Below, piece by piece: positions 54,218 through 64,000 of a DNA stretch of 64,000 bases; positions within the stretch are counted from its first letter, which is position 1; every line of letters begins with the position of its first letter. Both the position numbers and the translations under genes were made by a program. The stretch spans positions 1 through 64,000 of the forward strand of contig JAUXOM010000099.1 of NCBI GenBank assembly GCA_030682175.1, written 5' to 3'. The notes beneath the pieces are model-generated. The model did no database searches. It was given only the letters and a program-made list of their open reading frames with translations, and had not been told where the DNA came from. Source of the stretch: Rhodocyclaceae bacterium. Lineage in GTDB: Bacteria; Pseudomonadota; Gammaproteobacteria; Burkholderiales; Rhodocyclaceae.

Positions 54218-55333
54218 ATGATTGCCTGCCTGATTTTCGTCACCATTGCGCCAGCTTCTGCAAACTCCGGCTACGCCCAGCGGGAGGACGTCCAGGCCTT
54301 CATTGCCGCCATGCAGGCACGCCACGGCATGGATGCAGGGCGTCTCACCGCGCTGTTCGAGAAAACGCAGCCCATTGCCTCGGTATTGAAAGCCATCGCG
54401 CCGCCTGCCGATCCGGGCATCCGTTCATGGCAGAACTATCGCCAGCGCTTCATCGAGCCGCGCCGCATCGCCGCCGGACTCGACTTCTGGCGCAAGCACC
54501 GGGCCACGCTCGCCAAGGCACAGGCGCTGTCGGGTGTGCCGGCGGAAATCATCGTCGCCATCATCGGCATCGAGACTTTTTACGGCAGGCATCTGGGGCG
54601 TTTCGACAGCTTCGCCGCACTGGCGACGCTGGCCTTCGACTATCCGCCGCGCGCCGACCTGTTTCGCCGCGAACTCGAAGCATTGTTGCTGCTGGCGCAG
54701 GACGAAGGCCGCGCAGCCGACAGCTATCGCGGCTCCTATGCCGGCGCCATCGGGCTGCCGCAGTTCCTGCCCTCCAGCATTCGCGCCTACGCCGTCGACT
54801 TCGACAACAATGGCCGGATCGATCTGGTCGGCAGCCCCGCCGACGCCATCGGCAGCGCCGCCAACTTCCTCAAGGAACACGGCTGGGAAGAAGGCGGGCC
54901 GATTGCAGTTGCAGTAAAAGTCGGCGCCGGGCCGTCCCAAGCCGACCTCCCCCCGGTGGGGGGCAGCGAGCTGGGTTTGCGAGCGCGGGGGGCCAACAAA
55001 GTCGGTGCTGGCGGGACGGCGTCAGACGGATCCGCCGCGTTGATGGGGACGGCGCACGAAGTGCTGATTGCCGAAGGCATTCTGCCCAAGCGCCGCCCGG
55101 CGGAGATGGCCGGCTTCGGGGTTGAAGTCCCCGCTGCGGCACCCGATGCTCCCGCCGCGCTGATCGATCTGGTCACTCCAGCCGCGCCAACCGAATACTG
55201 GCTCGGCTATCGGAATTTCTATGTCATCACGCGCTACAACCGCAGCAGCTTCTACGCCATGACCGTCTTCCAGTTCGCGGAAACCCTCCAGGAACGATAC
55301 CTTGGTTATACTGCGCCGACTGGTTCCGAATAA
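54218..55333 (+). CDS. mltB: Membrane-bound lytic murein transglycosylase B, with in-frame repeat insertion
   Basis: A 371-residue periplasmic enzyme cleaving peptidoglycan to anhydromuropeptides. The start MIACLIFVTIAPASA at 54218 gives a signal peptide; the longer ORF (from 53963) would begin in repeats. The catalytic Glu is in AIIGIETFYGRHLGRFD, with SYAGAIGLPQFLPSSIRAYAVDFDNNGRIDL and the C-terminal YWLGYRNFYVITRYNRSSFYAMTVFQFAE. Between VAVKVGAG and HEVLIAEGI about 45 residues (including LPPVGGSELGLRARGANKVGAGG) come from GC-rich repeat and micro-repeat copies and are foreign to the family. Confidence 0.93.
   Translation: MIACLIFVTIAPASANSGYAQREDVQAFIAAMQARHGMDAGRLTALFEKTQPIASVLKAIAPPADPGIRSWQNYRQRFIEPRRIAAGLDFWRKHRATLAKAQALSGVPAEIIVAIIGIETFYGRHLGRFDSFAALATLAFDYPPRADLFRRELEALLLLAQDEGRAADSYRGSYAGAIGLPQFLPSSIRAYAVDFDNNGRIDLVGSPADAIGSAANFLKEHGWEEGGPIAVAVKVGAGPSQADLPPVGGSELGLRARGANKVGAGGTASDGSAALMGTAHEVLIAEGILPKRRPAEMAGFGVEVPAAAPDAPAALIDLVTPAAPTEYWLGYRNFYVITRYNRSSFYAMTVFQFAETLQERYLGYTAPTGSE
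54917..55021 (+). repeat. Composite insertion inside mltB (24-bp copies 11 and 12 flanking an E element)
   Basis: The left end is a half copy of the micro-repeat (54917-54930). The middle is an inverted E element (GGGGGGCAGCGAGC ... GAGCGCGGGGGGCCAAC). The right end is a 23/24 micro-repeat (54998-55021). Both micro-repeats point the same way. Confidence 0.75.
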
Positions 55334-55353
55334 GGCTTGAGTGAACGCGGCGC

Positions 55354-56484
55354 ATGGACGAAAAAACCATCCTGATCGTTGATGACGAACCCGCCAACCT
55401 GGCTGTCCTGGCCTGGGCGCTGCGCCCCCATTACCGCGTGCGCGCCGCGAGCTCGGGCGAACAGGCGCTGCGGGCACTGGCCGCGCCACCCAAGCCGGAC
55501 CTGATCATGCTCGATGTGATGATGCCCGACATGGATGGCTATGCCGTGCTGACCCGATTGCGCGCCGATCCGGCCACAAACAGCATCCCGGTCATTTTCG
55601 TTACCGCCCTCGACGACGAGCTCAACGAAGAGCGCGGCCTCAAGCTCGGCGCGGTCGATTACATCGCCAAACCGATCAAGCCGGCCGTTGTGCTGGCCCG
55701 GGTAGCCACCCAGCTGGAACTGAAAAAGATTCGCGACCGCCTCGCCGTGCAAAATACCTGGTTGGAAGCCGAGGTGGTCCGGCGCATGGCCGAAAACCAG
55801 CTGATCCAGGATATCAGCATCCACGCCCTGGGCTATCTGGCCGAAACGCGCGACTCCGAAACCGGCAACCACATTCATCGCACCCAGCAATATGTGCATA
55901 CCCTGGCCTGGGAACTGCGCGAACACCCGCGCTTTGCCGCTCAACTTAACGACCACACCATCCAGTTGCTCGTCAAATCCGCGCCCTTGCATGACATCGG
56001 CAAGGTGGGCATCCCCGATCACATTCTGCTCAAGCCCGGTCCGCTCACCCCTGAAGAATGGGTGATCATGAAGACCCATGCCCAGCTGGGTGCCGAGGCC
56101 ATCGAAAGGGCCGAAAAAGCGGCGCACAAGACTGCCGACTTCCTCATCACCGCCAAGGAGATTGCCCGCTGGCATCACGAGAAATGGGACGGCAGCGGCT
56201 ACCCGGACGGCCTCGCCGGCGAAGCCATTCCGCTCGCGGCGCGACTGATGGCGCTGGCTGACGTGTTCGACGCATTGATCACCAAGCGCGTCTATAAACC
56301 CGCCATGACCTACGCAGAAGCTCGCGACATCATTGTTGCCGGGCGCGCCAGGCACTTCGACCCGGCGGTCGTCGATGCATTTCTCGCCAGTTTCGACGTC
56401 TTTGTCAGCATTGCCGAAGCCTGTGCCGATGCAGCTGCCAGACATGCGCCGGCCCACGTGGAACGGGCTACTCCGCAATCATGA
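55354..56484 (+). CDS. Response regulator with HD-GYP domain (c-di-GMP phosphodiesterase type)
   Basis: 376 residues: an N-terminal receiver domain ([12 protein letters not shown], phospho-Asp54 in [12 protein letters not shown], Lys in DYIAKPIKP) and a C-terminal HD-GYP domain with HD at [19 protein letters not shown] (about residue 213) and [14 protein letters not shown]. The complete motifs predict hydrolysis of cyclic di-GMP under phosphorylation control. It overlaps the hybrid kinase by 4 bp (ATGA), so the kinase is probably its partner. Confidence 0.94.
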   Translation: MDEKTILIVDDEPANLAVLAWALRPHYRVRAASSGEQALRALAAPPKPDLIMLDVMMPDMDGYAVLTRLRADPATNSIPVIFVTALDDELNEERGLKLGAVDYIAKPIKPAVVLARVATQLELKKIRDRLAVQNTWLEAEVVRRMAENQLIQDISIHALGYLAETRDSETGNHIHRTQQYVHTLAWELREHPRFAAQLNDHTIQLLVKSAPLHDIGKVGIPDHILLKPGPLTPEEWVIMKTHAQLGAEAIERAEKAAHKTADFLITAKEIARWHHEKWDGSGYPDGLAGEAIPLAARLMALADVFDALITKRVYKPAMTYAEARDIIVAGRARHFDPAVVDAFLASFDVFVSIAEACADAAARHAPAHVERATPQS

Positions 56485-59400
56485 CTCGGACGACCGCCCC
56501 GCAGCCGCAAGAAGATCGTGATCTGTCAGGAAACAAGGGGGCGGTGGTGGAAAAACCGGCCTGGCGCGAACTGCTGTGGCCGATGCTCCTGCTGGCGGTG
56601 CTCATCATCGGCATCACCACCTCCCTGATCCTGTATGTCGTCGAACAGAAAAAGACCAACGAAATCGGCCAGCTGCAAGCCATTGCCGAACTCAAGGCCC
56701 AGCAGGTGAGCGAATGGCTGAACGAACGCCAGCGCGGCACCGAACTGCTGCGCATCAGCCCCTTCCTTGGCATGGCCTACCTGCGCTGGCAGCAACAGGG
56801 AGATAGCGCCAGCCGCGACCGCATCTTCGAGCGACTGGCCACCTTCCGCGGCAAGGGCAGCTTTCAGCAGGTCGTCATGCTCGATCCGCAGGGTGAGCCC
56901 CTGTGGGACTCCAACCTGGAGGATTGGGCGCAAGGTCCCGTCATCAGCCCGCTGGCCCGCGCCCGCTTCCTCGCCGCCGTGACGCCGGACCGGGTGATCC
57001 ACATGGGCCCGTATGCCGATGAAGCCGGCCGCATTCATCTGGATTTCGTGTTCCGCCTGTCGCTTCCCGACCAGCAGCCCGGTCCCATTGTCATCATGCA
57101 TAGCGACGCCGCGGACTACCTGCCCGCCGAAATGAGAAACTGGCCGGTGCCCAGCGCGAGCGGCGATATCCTGCTGTTACGGCGCAACCAGGACCGGGTG
57201 GAGATCATCAGCGACGTGCGGTTTCTCCCGGATGCCGCACTGAAACTGGGCGCGGCAATGACGGACCGGAAAGCGCTGATCGTCCAGGCCTTCCTGCCTC
57301 GGCCCAAGGCGGGCGCCCTGCTGGAGGGACTGGATTACCGCCGGGTTAACACGCAGGGCATTGCCCATCCCGTTCCCGGCACCGACTGGGTCCTGCTGGT
57401 CAAGAAGGACAGCAGCGAAACCCGCGCGGAAGCCGTCAACAACGCCATCCTGATCGCCTCGAGCGGTTTGCTGACCCTGATTCTGGCCGTCGTTACCCTG
57501 CTGGCGGGGCGGCAGCGCCGGCAACTGGCGATCACCCGGGGAATGCAACGCGCCCAGCGCGAGAAACTGCGCACGCTGCACCTGCTCGCCAGCACCGCCG
57601 ATTTCGTGGCCCGCGCCGCGGGCGAAAGCTTCTTCCGCGACGCCGTGCGGCACGCCGCCGAGACACTTGAGCTCGACTACGTGCATGTTGGCAGACTGGT
57701 GCCGGACACGCAACGGATCGAAACGCTGGCGGCCTGGCTGGATGGCAAGATCATCGACAACTGGTCGTACGACCTGGCCGGCTCGCCCTGCGACTACGTG
57801 GTACGGATGGCCAGCTGCCGCGTCGAATCCGACGTGCAAGCCCACTATCCGGAAGATGTCGACCTGAAAAATCTTGGCGCCGAAAGCTATATCGGCGAGC
57901 CCATGTTCCGGCGCAACGGCGAAGTCATCGGCCTGTGCGTCGGCGTCAGCCGCCGGCCACTGCAGGATGGCGCCGTGATCGAAGGTGTAATGCGCATCCT
58001 CGCCGCGCGCGCGGCGGCCGAATGGGAGCAACTCGAAGCCACGAAGGTGTTGCGCGAGCGGGAACAGTCCCTGCGCGTCGCCGTGGCGGGCGCCCAGATG
58101 GGGCTTTATGAATGGGACATCGGCACCAACCAGGTCATCCTTTCCCCGGAATGGAAGGCACAACTCGGCTACCGCGACGACGAAATGCCCAGTGATTACA
58201 ACGAATGGTATAGCCGCCTGCATCCGGACGACCAGCAGCGCACTGTGAATGAAGTCACCGCCTTCGTCATGCATCCCAGCGGCGCCTTCGACATGGAATA
58301 CCGCATGCGCCACAAGGATGGCGGCTATCGCTGGATAGTCGCCAAGGGCGCGGCGACGGTAAATGCCGACGGTCAAGCCATTCGCCTGATCGGCGGACAT
58401 ATCGACATCACCGAATTCAAGCGCAATGAAGCCAAGCTGTCCTTGCAGGCCGCCCGCGCCGAGGCCCTGCTGGAACTGCCCCTGGCCGCCGAACAGATGA
58501 ACGAGGCCGATTTCATGCAGCGCGGCCAGGAACTGGCGGAAGACCTCACCGGCAGCCAGATTGCCTTCATCCATTTCATCAACGAAGATGAAGAGACCAT
58601 CGAGCTGGTGACCTGGTCACGTCGCACCCTGAATGAATACTGTCAGGCGGTTTTTGACAAACACTATCCGGTGAGTCAGGCCGGCATCTGGGCCGATGCC
58701 TTGCGCGAGAAGCAGCCGGTGATGTTCAACGACTACGCCGCCTACCCGGCCAAGCGCGGCCTGCCGGAAGGACATTCCGCGCTAACGCGCCTGATCACGG
58801 TGCCGGTAATCGAGAACGGCCAGGTGGTGATGCTGGCCGGCGTCGGCAACAAGGCGGCGGATTACGACGCCGCCGATGTGGAGACCGTGCAGCTCATCGC
58901 CAACGAAATCTGGCGCACGGTGCAGCGGCGGCGCACCCAGACAGCCTTGCACGACAGGGAGGATAATTTGCGCAAGCTCGCCCAGGCTGTCGAGCAAAGC
59001 CCGGAAAGCATCGTCATCGCCAACCTGAACGCCGAAATCGAATACGTCAATGCGGCCTTCCTCCAGTCCACCGGTTACAGTCGCGAGGAAGTGATCGGGC
59101 GGAACCCGCGCACGCTGCAATCCGGCAAGACGCCCAAGGAAACCTACCTGTCGCTGTGGGAAGCGCTCGCCAACGGCCAACCATGGAAAGGCGAGTTCAC
59201 CAACCGGCGCAAGGACGGCAGTGAATACATCGAATTCGCCATCATCACCCCGCTGCGCCAGCCGGATGGCACCATCACGCACTATGTGGCGGTCAAGGAG
59301 GATGTCACCGAGAAAAAACGCCTCGGCACGGAACTGGACCGTCACCGCCATCACCTGGAGGTACTGGTCGCCGAACGCACCGCCCAGCTCGAATTCGCGC

Positions 59401-61289
59401 TGGAGAAAGCCGAATCCGCGAGCCGTTCCAAGGCCGCCTTTCTGGCCAACATGAGCCACGAAATCCGCACGCCGATGAATGCCATTCTCGGCATGTCATA
59501 CCTGATGCGCCGCGGACAGGTCACACCGAAGCAGAGCGAACAGCTCGACAAGATCGAGCAGGCCAGCCGCATCCTGCTCGGCCTCATCAATGACATTCTG
59601 GATCTGTCCAAAGTGGAGGCCGGCAAACTGCTGATCGAGTCCGTTCCGGTTGCTGTTGGCGGCATCCTCCCCAATATTGCGTCCCTGCTGGAACAAACGG
59701 CCCACGATAAAGGACTGGAGCTGATTGTCGTTACCGCCCCCCTCCCAGGCAATCTGCTTGGCGATCCGACCCGCCTGACACAGGCGCTGCTCAATCTGGC
59801 CAGCAATGCCATCAAATTCACCCAGCGCGGCCATGTCACCATGCGTTGTCACCTGCTGGAAGAAGAGGCCAGCAGCGCCCTGATCCGTTTCGAGGTCGAA
59901 GATACCGGCATCGGCATCGCCGCCGAGACGCTTCCGCGCCTGTTTACGGCCTTCGAGCAGGCCGATGCCACCACCACGCGCCGTTATGGCGGTAGCGGCC
60001 TGGGTCTGGCCATCACCCGCCACCTCGCAAAACTGATGGGCGGTGAAGTCGGCGTTGACAGCACGCCGGGCAAAGGCAGCACCTTCTGGTTTACGGCGCA
60101 ATTGACCAAGGGCGTTGCCTCGAAGGCACCCGCTACTGCGCAGATCATGCACAACAAGAATGCCGAAGCAATTCTGGCCCACGATTATCAAGGCACACGC
60201 GTCTTGCTGGTGGAGGATGATCCTGTCAATCAGGAAGTTGCCGCCGGTCTGCTGGAGAGTACCGGTCTGGTGGTCGAACGGGCCGCAGACGGCGCAGTGG
60301 CGGTAAGCAAGGTCGCCAGCGGGGGCAGTTTTGCGATTGTGCTGATGGACATGCAAATGCCGGTCATGGATGGCCTGGAGGCAACCCGGCAAATCCGCAA
60401 ACTCGCCCAGGGAACGAATCTCCCGATTCTGGCCATGACGGCGAATGCCTTTGCCGAGGACCGCGAGCGCTGCATGGCCGCCGGCATGAACGACTTCATC
60501 ACCAAGCCGGTGATTCCGGATGACCTGTTCGATACCCTGCTCAAATGGCTGCCGCACACCGCCTCGATAGTCAAACCGGGCGCGCCCGCCGTATCCGGGT
60601 TCGTCCCCGCTCATGATGCCGCTGCTTCCACACTGCGCGCTGACGATGACCACCCCGTACAGGACCTGCCCGTGCAACTGGCCGGCCTTGACAGTCGTCC
60701 GGAAATGCAAAGGTCCATACGACTGCTGGGGGGCAGCGTGGAACGTTATATCCAGATGTTGCGCGGCTTTACCGAACGACATGGCGACGACCTGACACAG
60801 ACCCTTGCACTGCTGGCGAGTGAGCGGCGGGGAGAGGCGCGCAATCTGGCGCATGGCCTCAAGGGCGCGGCCGGCAGCCTGGGGCTGGTTCGCCTGCAAA
60901 CGGCCGCAGCCGGACTCGAGTCCGCCTTGCGCCTTGGCCAGGACGATGCAGCACAACTGGAGCCACTGCTCGCCGCACTGGGCGCGGCATTGAAAACCAT
61001 GAAAACCGCGGTCGCCAGCCTGCCAGCAGATCCATCAACAACCTCCAGGGAACCACTCGGCAAGATTCCCCCGGCGGAAATTCTCAGCCTGCTCGAACGG
61101 CTGGAAAGTCTGCTCGCCGCCGACGACATCACCGTGGCCGACCTGCTCGCCGACCATCGTGCCCTGCTGCTGCAGGCATTCGACGCGCAGGCGCAATTAC
61201 TGGAGCGGCAGATCGATGCCTTCAGCTATCAGGCGGCACTGGCGACCGTGCGAATGCTCAGGGCACAGCTGCATAACGAAGCACCCTGA
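56481..61289 (+). CDS. Large hybrid sensor histidine kinase
   Basis: 1602 residues, in order: TM helix (31-54), a periplasmic sensor (about 60-315), TM helix (318-343), GAF (about 365-515), PAS (about 525-650), GAF (about 660-815), PAS (about 830-945), a HisKA domain with His993 in [11 protein letters not shown], HATPase ([12 protein letters not shown]), receiver with Asp1290 in [12 protein letters not shown], and Hpt with His1458 in [13 protein letters not shown] last 65 residues repeat a module also found at the end of the next protein. The ligand is unknown. Operon partners suggest c-di-GMP output. Confidence 0.93.
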   Translation: MTRTTAPQPQEDRDLSGNKGAVVEKPAWRELLWPMLLLAVLIIGITTSLILYVVEQKKTNEIGQLQAIAELKAQQVSEWLNERQRGTELLRISPFLGMAYLRWQQQGDSASRDRIFERLATFRGKGSFQQVVMLDPQGEPLWDSNLEDWAQGPVISPLARARFLAAVTPDRVIHMGPYADEAGRIHLDFVFRLSLPDQQPGPIVIMHSDAADYLPAEMRNWPVPSASGDILLLRRNQDRVEIISDVRFLPDAALKLGAAMTDRKALIVQAFLPRPKAGALLEGLDYRRVNTQGIAHPVPGTDWVLLVKKDSSETRAEAVNNAILIASSGLLTLILAVVTLLAGRQRRQLAITRGMQRAQREKLRTLHLLASTADFVARAAGESFFRDAVRHAAETLELDYVHVGRLVPDTQRIETLAAWLDGKIIDNWSYDLAGSPCDYVVRMASCRVESDVQAHYPEDVDLKNLGAESYIGEPMFRRNGEVIGLCVGVSRRPLQDGAVIEGVMRILAARAAAEWEQLEATKVLREREQSLRVAVAGAQMGLYEWDIGTNQVILSPEWKAQLGYRDDEMPSDYNEWYSRLHPDDQQRTVNEVTAFVMHPSGAFDMEYRMRHKDGGYRWIVAKGAATVNADGQAIRLIGGHIDITEFKRNEAKLSLQAARAEALLELPLAAEQMNEADFMQRGQELAEDLTGSQIAFIHFINEDEETIELVTWSRRTLNEYCQAVFDKHYPVSQAGIWADALREKQPVMFNDYAAYPAKRGLPEGHSALTRLITVPVIENGQVVMLAGVGNKAADYDAADVETVQLIANEIWRTVQRRRTQTALHDREDNLRKLAQAVEQSPESIVIANLNAEIEYVNAAFLQSTGYSREEVIGRNPRTLQSGKTPKETYLSLWEALANGQPWKGEFTNRRKDGSEYIEFAIITPLRQPDGTITHYVAVKEDVTEKKRLGTELDRHRHHLEVLVAERTAQLEFALEKAESASRSKAAFLANMSHEIRTPMNAILGMSYLMRRGQVTPKQSEQLDKIEQASRILLGLINDILDLSKVEAGKLLIESVPVAVGGILPNIASLLEQTAHDKGLELIVVTAPLPGNLLGDPTRLTQALLNLASNAIKFTQRGHVTMRCHLLEEEASSALIRFEVEDTGIGIAAETLPRLFTAFEQADATTTRRYGGSGLGLAITRHLAKLMGGEVGVDSTPGKGSTFWFTAQLTKGVASKAPATAQIMHNKNAEAILAHDYQGTRVLLVEDDPVNQEVAAGLLESTGLVVERAADGAVAVSKVASGGSFAIVLMDMQMPVMDGLEATRQIRKLAQGTNLPILAMTANAFAEDRERCMAAGMNDFITKPVIPDDLFDTLLKWLPHTASIVKPGAPAVSGFVPAHDAAASTLRADDDHPVQDLPVQLAGLDSRPEMQRSIRLLGGSVERYIQMLRGFTERHGDDLTQTLALLASERRGEARNLAHGLKGAAGSLGLVRLQTAAAGLESALRLGQDDAAQLEPLLAALGAALKTMKTAVASLPADPSTTSREPLGKIPPAEILSLLERLESLLAADDITVADLLADHRALLLQAFDAQAQLLERQIDAFSYQAALATVRMLRAQLHNEAP

Positions 61290-61292
61290 ACA

Positions 61293-62927
61293 ATGGCCTT
61301 CTTCACCTGGACCGATGACTTCCTGACCGGCATCGACATTGTCGATCGCCAGCATCGCCGCCTGGTGGAACTGGTCAATGGCACGGCACGCGTCCTGCTG
61401 GAGGAGCATCCGGAACCAGCAGGACTAGCTGCCATGTTCGCCGGCCTGGCCGCCTACACCGCGGAACATTTCCGCACCGAAGAGGAGTTGATGCGCGTTC
61501 AGGGCGTCGCTGCGCGGGTGCTTGAACATCACCGCCAGACCCATGCCCGGCTGATTGGGGAAGTGCTGGACTGGAAAGCACGCCTCTCCGCCGCCGACGT
61601 CCTGGCCAGACAGGAATTCTTGGGTTTCCTCGCCGGCTGGCTCCTGTTTCATGTACTGGGCGAAGACCAGGCGATGGCTCGCCAGCTGCGCGCCATTCAG
61701 GATGGATTAACGCCCGAGCGGGCTTATGAAGTTGCCCGGGGTGGCAACCTCTGGCCGTCGCAGGCGGTGCTTGGCAGGTCGATCACCCGCATCTACGCGC
61801 AGCTGTCGGGCCAACTGCGCGAAATCGAGCAACACGACCAACACCTGGAAGCCGAAGTGGCGGCACGCACCCAAGCGCTGAACGTCATGGCCGAAGAACT
61901 GCGCCAGGCAAAGGACGCCGCGGACGCCGCCAACCAGGCCAAGAGCCGCTTTCTGGGCATGGTGAGCCATGAATTGCGCACGCCCATGAATGCCATCGTC
62001 GGCTTCACCGAACTGCTGCGCAGGGAGGCGCTGCCGGCAAAAGCGGACGAGATGGCCGGCAAGGTGCTGACGGCGGCCGAGCAACTGCTGGGCCTGGTCG
62101 ACGGCCTCATCGAATTGACCCGCAACACGCCCAGCCAGACGGCATCCTTCGCCTTGCGCGTCGTGATGGGCGAGGCCTGTCAGATTCCCTTCGCCGCCGC
62201 GCGCGCCAAGGGCCTCGCGGCGACCCTGGAAATCGCCGACGATCTGCCGCCATTTCTGCATGGCGATGCCCATCGCATCGCCGTGGTGATTCGCCAACTG
62301 GCCGCCAATGCCGCCAAATTCACTGCGCACGGCAGCATTCGGGTGCGCGCCGAATCTCTCGGCTCCGCGCCGGACGGTGAAATTGCCTTGCGCATCAGCG
62401 TGACGGACACCGGCATCGGCATTCCGGCCGACAAGCAAGCCGGGCTGTTCAATGCCTTCCATCAGCAAGACGACAGCCCGACACGCCGCTACGGCGGCGT
62501 CGGCCTGGGTCTGGCGCTGACCCGGCAGGCCGCGCGCATGATGGGCGCCGACATCGACATGCAAAGCGCCCCCGGTCAGGGCAGCGTGTTCTGGATCGAC
62601 CTGCCAATCAAGCCCGCTGCCAGCCGGTCAGCGACGCCCAGCCAACCGCCGGAACCGGGCAAAGGGGTCGAACCGGGAAATGGCAATGGCGGGAAATCGG
62701 GGCAGACCCCATTCCCCGACGTGGATGGCACGGCCATCGTGCGCCGTCTCGAAAAACTGCTGAGCGAAGACGACACCCGCGCCGCCGAGGTGCTTGCCGA
62801 GGGCGAAGCATTCCTGCAACAAGCCATGGACTGGCGCTTCGAGATTTTCGCCAGGCAGATCGCGGGCTTCGAGTATGACAAGGCGCTGCTGACGCTACGC
62901 GAATGGCAGGGGGCGGGCCCTAATTAG
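61293..62927 (+). CDS. Bacteriohemerythrin-histidine kinase fusion
   Basis: 544 residues. The N-terminal hemerythrin domain (1-135) has the full di-iron set: DRQH, AEHFRTEEELM, HHRQTH and HVLGEDQ. A coiled coil (about 175-215) leads to HisKA with His226 in MVSHELRTPMNAIVGF, then HATPase (GGVGLGLALTRQ) and a C-terminal module shared with the preceding kinase. A di-iron-oxo domain suggests O2 or redox sensing. No receiver domain, so it must phosphorylate another protein. It starts 3 bp after the hybrid kinase and its stop overlaps that of convergent rpoS. Confidence 0.92.
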   Translation: MAFFTWTDDFLTGIDIVDRQHRRLVELVNGTARVLLEEHPEPAGLAAMFAGLAAYTAEHFRTEEELMRVQGVAARVLEHHRQTHARLIGEVLDWKARLSAADVLARQEFLGFLAGWLLFHVLGEDQAMARQLRAIQDGLTPERAYEVARGGNLWPSQAVLGRSITRIYAQLSGQLREIEQHDQHLEAEVAARTQALNVMAEELRQAKDAADAANQAKSRFLGMVSHELRTPMNAIVGFTELLRREALPAKADEMAGKVLTAAEQLLGLVDGLIELTRNTPSQTASFALRVVMGEACQIPFAAARAKGLAATLEIADDLPPFLHGDAHRIAVVIRQLAANAAKFTAHGSIRVRAESLGSAPDGEIALRISVTDTGIGIPADKQAGLFNAFHQQDDSPTRRYGGVGLGLALTRQAARMMGADIDMQSAPGQGSVFWIDLPIKPAASRSATPSQPPEPGKGVEPGNGNGGKSGQTPFPDVDGTAIVRRLEKLLSEDDTRAAEVLAEGEAFLQQAMDWRFEIFARQIAGFEYDKALLTLREWQGAGPN

Positions 62928-63862
62928 AGCAGCGAGCGCACGTCCATCGCTTGCCGGGCCAGGCGCTGGCGCAGACGGGTCAGCGCTTCCATCTGCAGTT
63001 GCCGCACCCGTTCGCGGGTGATGCCCAATTCGTGCGCCAGGGTTTCGAGCGTGGCGATATCCTGACCGTTCAGGCCATAACGCGACTCGACGACGCGCCG
63101 GTGCCGGTCGGACAGATCGGCCACCCAGGCGGCGACATGCAGCTCGATCTCGGCCTGCTCGACGGCAGCTGCGGGATCAACGGCGTGATCGTCGGCAATG
63201 GCATCGGCGATACTCAGCGTGGGATCGATGTCCAGCGGCATATCGAGCGAAGTCGTGCGTTCGTTGAGGGCCAGGATGCGCCGAATTTCCTCCACCGGCT
63301 TGTGCAGCAGGTGGGCCACCGCTTCAATCGCCGAATCGGCTTCGCCCGGCTCCACCCCCATCCGTCGCAAGGCCTGCAGCACGGAGTTAAGCTCCTTGAC
63401 CACATGCACCGGCAGGCGAATGGTGCGCGACTGGTTCATGATCGAACGCTCGACGTTCTGGCGGATCCACCAGGTCGCATAGGTGGAAAAGCGGAAGCCG
63501 CGCTCGGGATCGAATTTTTCCAGCGCATGGATCAGGCCGAGGTTGCCTTCCTCGATCAGGTCATCGAGCGGAATGCCGCGATGCTGGTAATGCTTGGCGA
63601 TACTGACCACCAGCCGCAGGTTGGCCTCGATCATGTGCTGGCGCGCGGAAAAATCGCCGGCGCGTACGGCGCGCGTCAGCGCCAGTTCCTGGGTCGGCGT
63701 CAGCAGGGGGGTGCCGCCAATTTCCTTGAGATAGAGCTGGGTGACATCGTCGAGGAAACCGGCCGATCCGGTCACATCGTGTGCGACGTCATGCACATCT
63801 TCGGCTTCTCCGGTCACCGCCGGATTGTCGATTTCATTTTCGTCGTCCATGGGTATGGACAT
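62924..63862 (-). CDS. rpoS: RNA polymerase sigma factor RpoS
   Basis: Stationary-phase and stress sigma factor, 312 residues. Region 1.2 is DDVTQLYLKEIGGTPLLTPTQE, region 2 is RQHMIEANLRLVVSIAKHYQHRGIPLDDLIEEGNLGLIHALEKFDPERGFRFSTYATWWIRQNVER, and region 4 is LETLAHELGITRERVRQLQMEAL. RpoS rather than RpoD is indicated by size, by lack of a long region 1.1 and by the adjacent nlpD, whose stop overlaps the start (TGATG). Confidence 0.96.
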   Translation of the reverse strand: MSIPMDDENEIDNPAVTGEAEDVHDVAHDVTGSAGFLDDVTQLYLKEIGGTPLLTPTQELALTRAVRAGDFSARQHMIEANLRLVVSIAKHYQHRGIPLDDLIEEGNLGLIHALEKFDPERGFRFSTYATWWIRQNVERSIMNQSRTIRLPVHVVKELNSVLQALRRMGVEPGEADSAIEAVAHLLHKPVEEIRRILALNERTTSLDMPLDIDPTLSIADAIADDHAVDPAAAVEQAEIELHVAAWVADLSDRHRRVVESRYGLNGQDIATLETLAHELGITRERVRQLQMEALTRLRQRLARQAMDVRSLL

Positions 63863-64000
63863 CAGCGTGGTGGAAGATATTTGAGTGGGTCGACCGGTTT
63901 GCCCTGCTGGCGGACTTCAAAATGCAGCTTGGTCTGATCGGTATCGGAACTACCTATTTCGGCGATCTTCTGGCCACGCGCCACCGTCTGCCCTTCCTTG
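63862..64000 (-). CDS. nlpD: Murein hydrolase activator NlpD, C-terminal end (cut by window edge)
   Basis: The last 45 codons of a LytM/M23-domain protein: KEGQTVARGQKIAEIGSSDTDQTKLHFEVRQQGKPVDPLKYLPPR. The HFEVRQQGKPVDP motif is the end of the degenerate LytM domain of NlpD/EnvC proteins. Order nlpD-rpoS and the TGATG overlap are the classical arrangement, and rpoS is commonly transcribed from a promoter inside nlpD. Confidence 0.9.
   Translation of the reverse strand, partial: KEGQTVARGQKIAEIGSSDTDQTKLHFEVRQQGKPVDPLKYLPPR

Overview
The window is a chromosomal segment of a GC-rich betaproteobacterium. Gene content and order (tRNA-Leu/tig/clpP/clpX/lon/tRNA-Val/ppiD next to fabI, nlpD-rpoS, hpnCDE, PHA phasin, adenosylcobalamin-dependent ribonucleotide reductase, a PEP-CTERM protein) point to Rhodocyclales or the Sterolibacterium/Nitrosomonadales neighbourhood. 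That placement is inference from content; no rRNA or full marker alignment is available here. Both ends cut genes: gyrA (5' part only) on the left and nlpD (3' end only) on the right.

Layout. 1-6.9 kb: gyrA, an MtaD-like amidohydrolase, an OmpA-family protein, ubiG, an orphan peptide-type solute-binding lipoprotein and fabI. 7-15 kb (minus strand): a proteostasis block of tRNA-Leu(TAG), tig, clpP, clpX, lon with a strong sigma32-type promoter, tRNA-Val(TAC) and ppiD. 15.1-18.1 kb: hpnC-hpnD-hpnE, making squalene from farnesyl diphosphate. 18.2-21 kb: a conserved hypothetical pair, a decayed copy of the hpnE 3' end, and a PEP-CTERM ice-binding-like (DUF3494) protein in AT-rich surroundings. 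21-25 kb: ybbA/tesA and selD/mnmH, two divergent pairs whose start codons overlap inside a CATG, then a methyltransferase. 25-28.7 kb: a ccdAB toxin-antitoxin pair, rsuA, metY and cysK. 28.9-34.7 kb: a dinG/yoaA helicase, an ATP-grasp-like protein and the molybdopterin genes mobB-moeA-moaD-moaE. 34.9-45 kb: phasin, a CoA-transferase, clpB, an AbrB/Doc toxin-antitoxin pair, tag, a Pat-like acetyltransferase, a methyltransferase and a 41-residue Lys-rich protein. 46-50 kb: nrdJ with a long regulatory-looking upstream region, a Cys-cluster protein, a broken and an intact tRNA-Ser(TGA), and a HicA-like protein. 50.3-55.3 kb: a membrane-anchored hypothetical, a DUF58 protein, a TgpA-like transglutaminase and mltB. 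55.3-62.9 kb: a signalling operon of HD-GYP response regulator, 1602-residue hybrid kinase and hemerythrin-histidine kinase, convergent on rpoS.

The most unusual signal is not a gene. A 24-bp motif (halves AAAGTCGGCGCT and GGCGGGACGGCG, contiguous) occurs about 12 times in 64 kb, in both orientations, mostly inside protein-coding genes. It is open in all six frames and its length is a multiple of three, so it can sit in genes without breaking them. It often lies beside larger GC-rich palindromic repeats. Those form at least three families that occur between genes, supply leaders just upstream of start codons (fabI, the HicA-like gene), supply a C-terminus (HicA-like), and form in-frame insertions in DinG and MltB. 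This resembles in principle the in-frame palindromic elements of Rickettsia, but the sequence is different and I do not recognise it.

All coordinates come from the supplied ORF track or from counting on the printed sequence. Start codons were moved where a Shine-Dalgarno site, a signal peptide or the known family N-terminus favoured another start.
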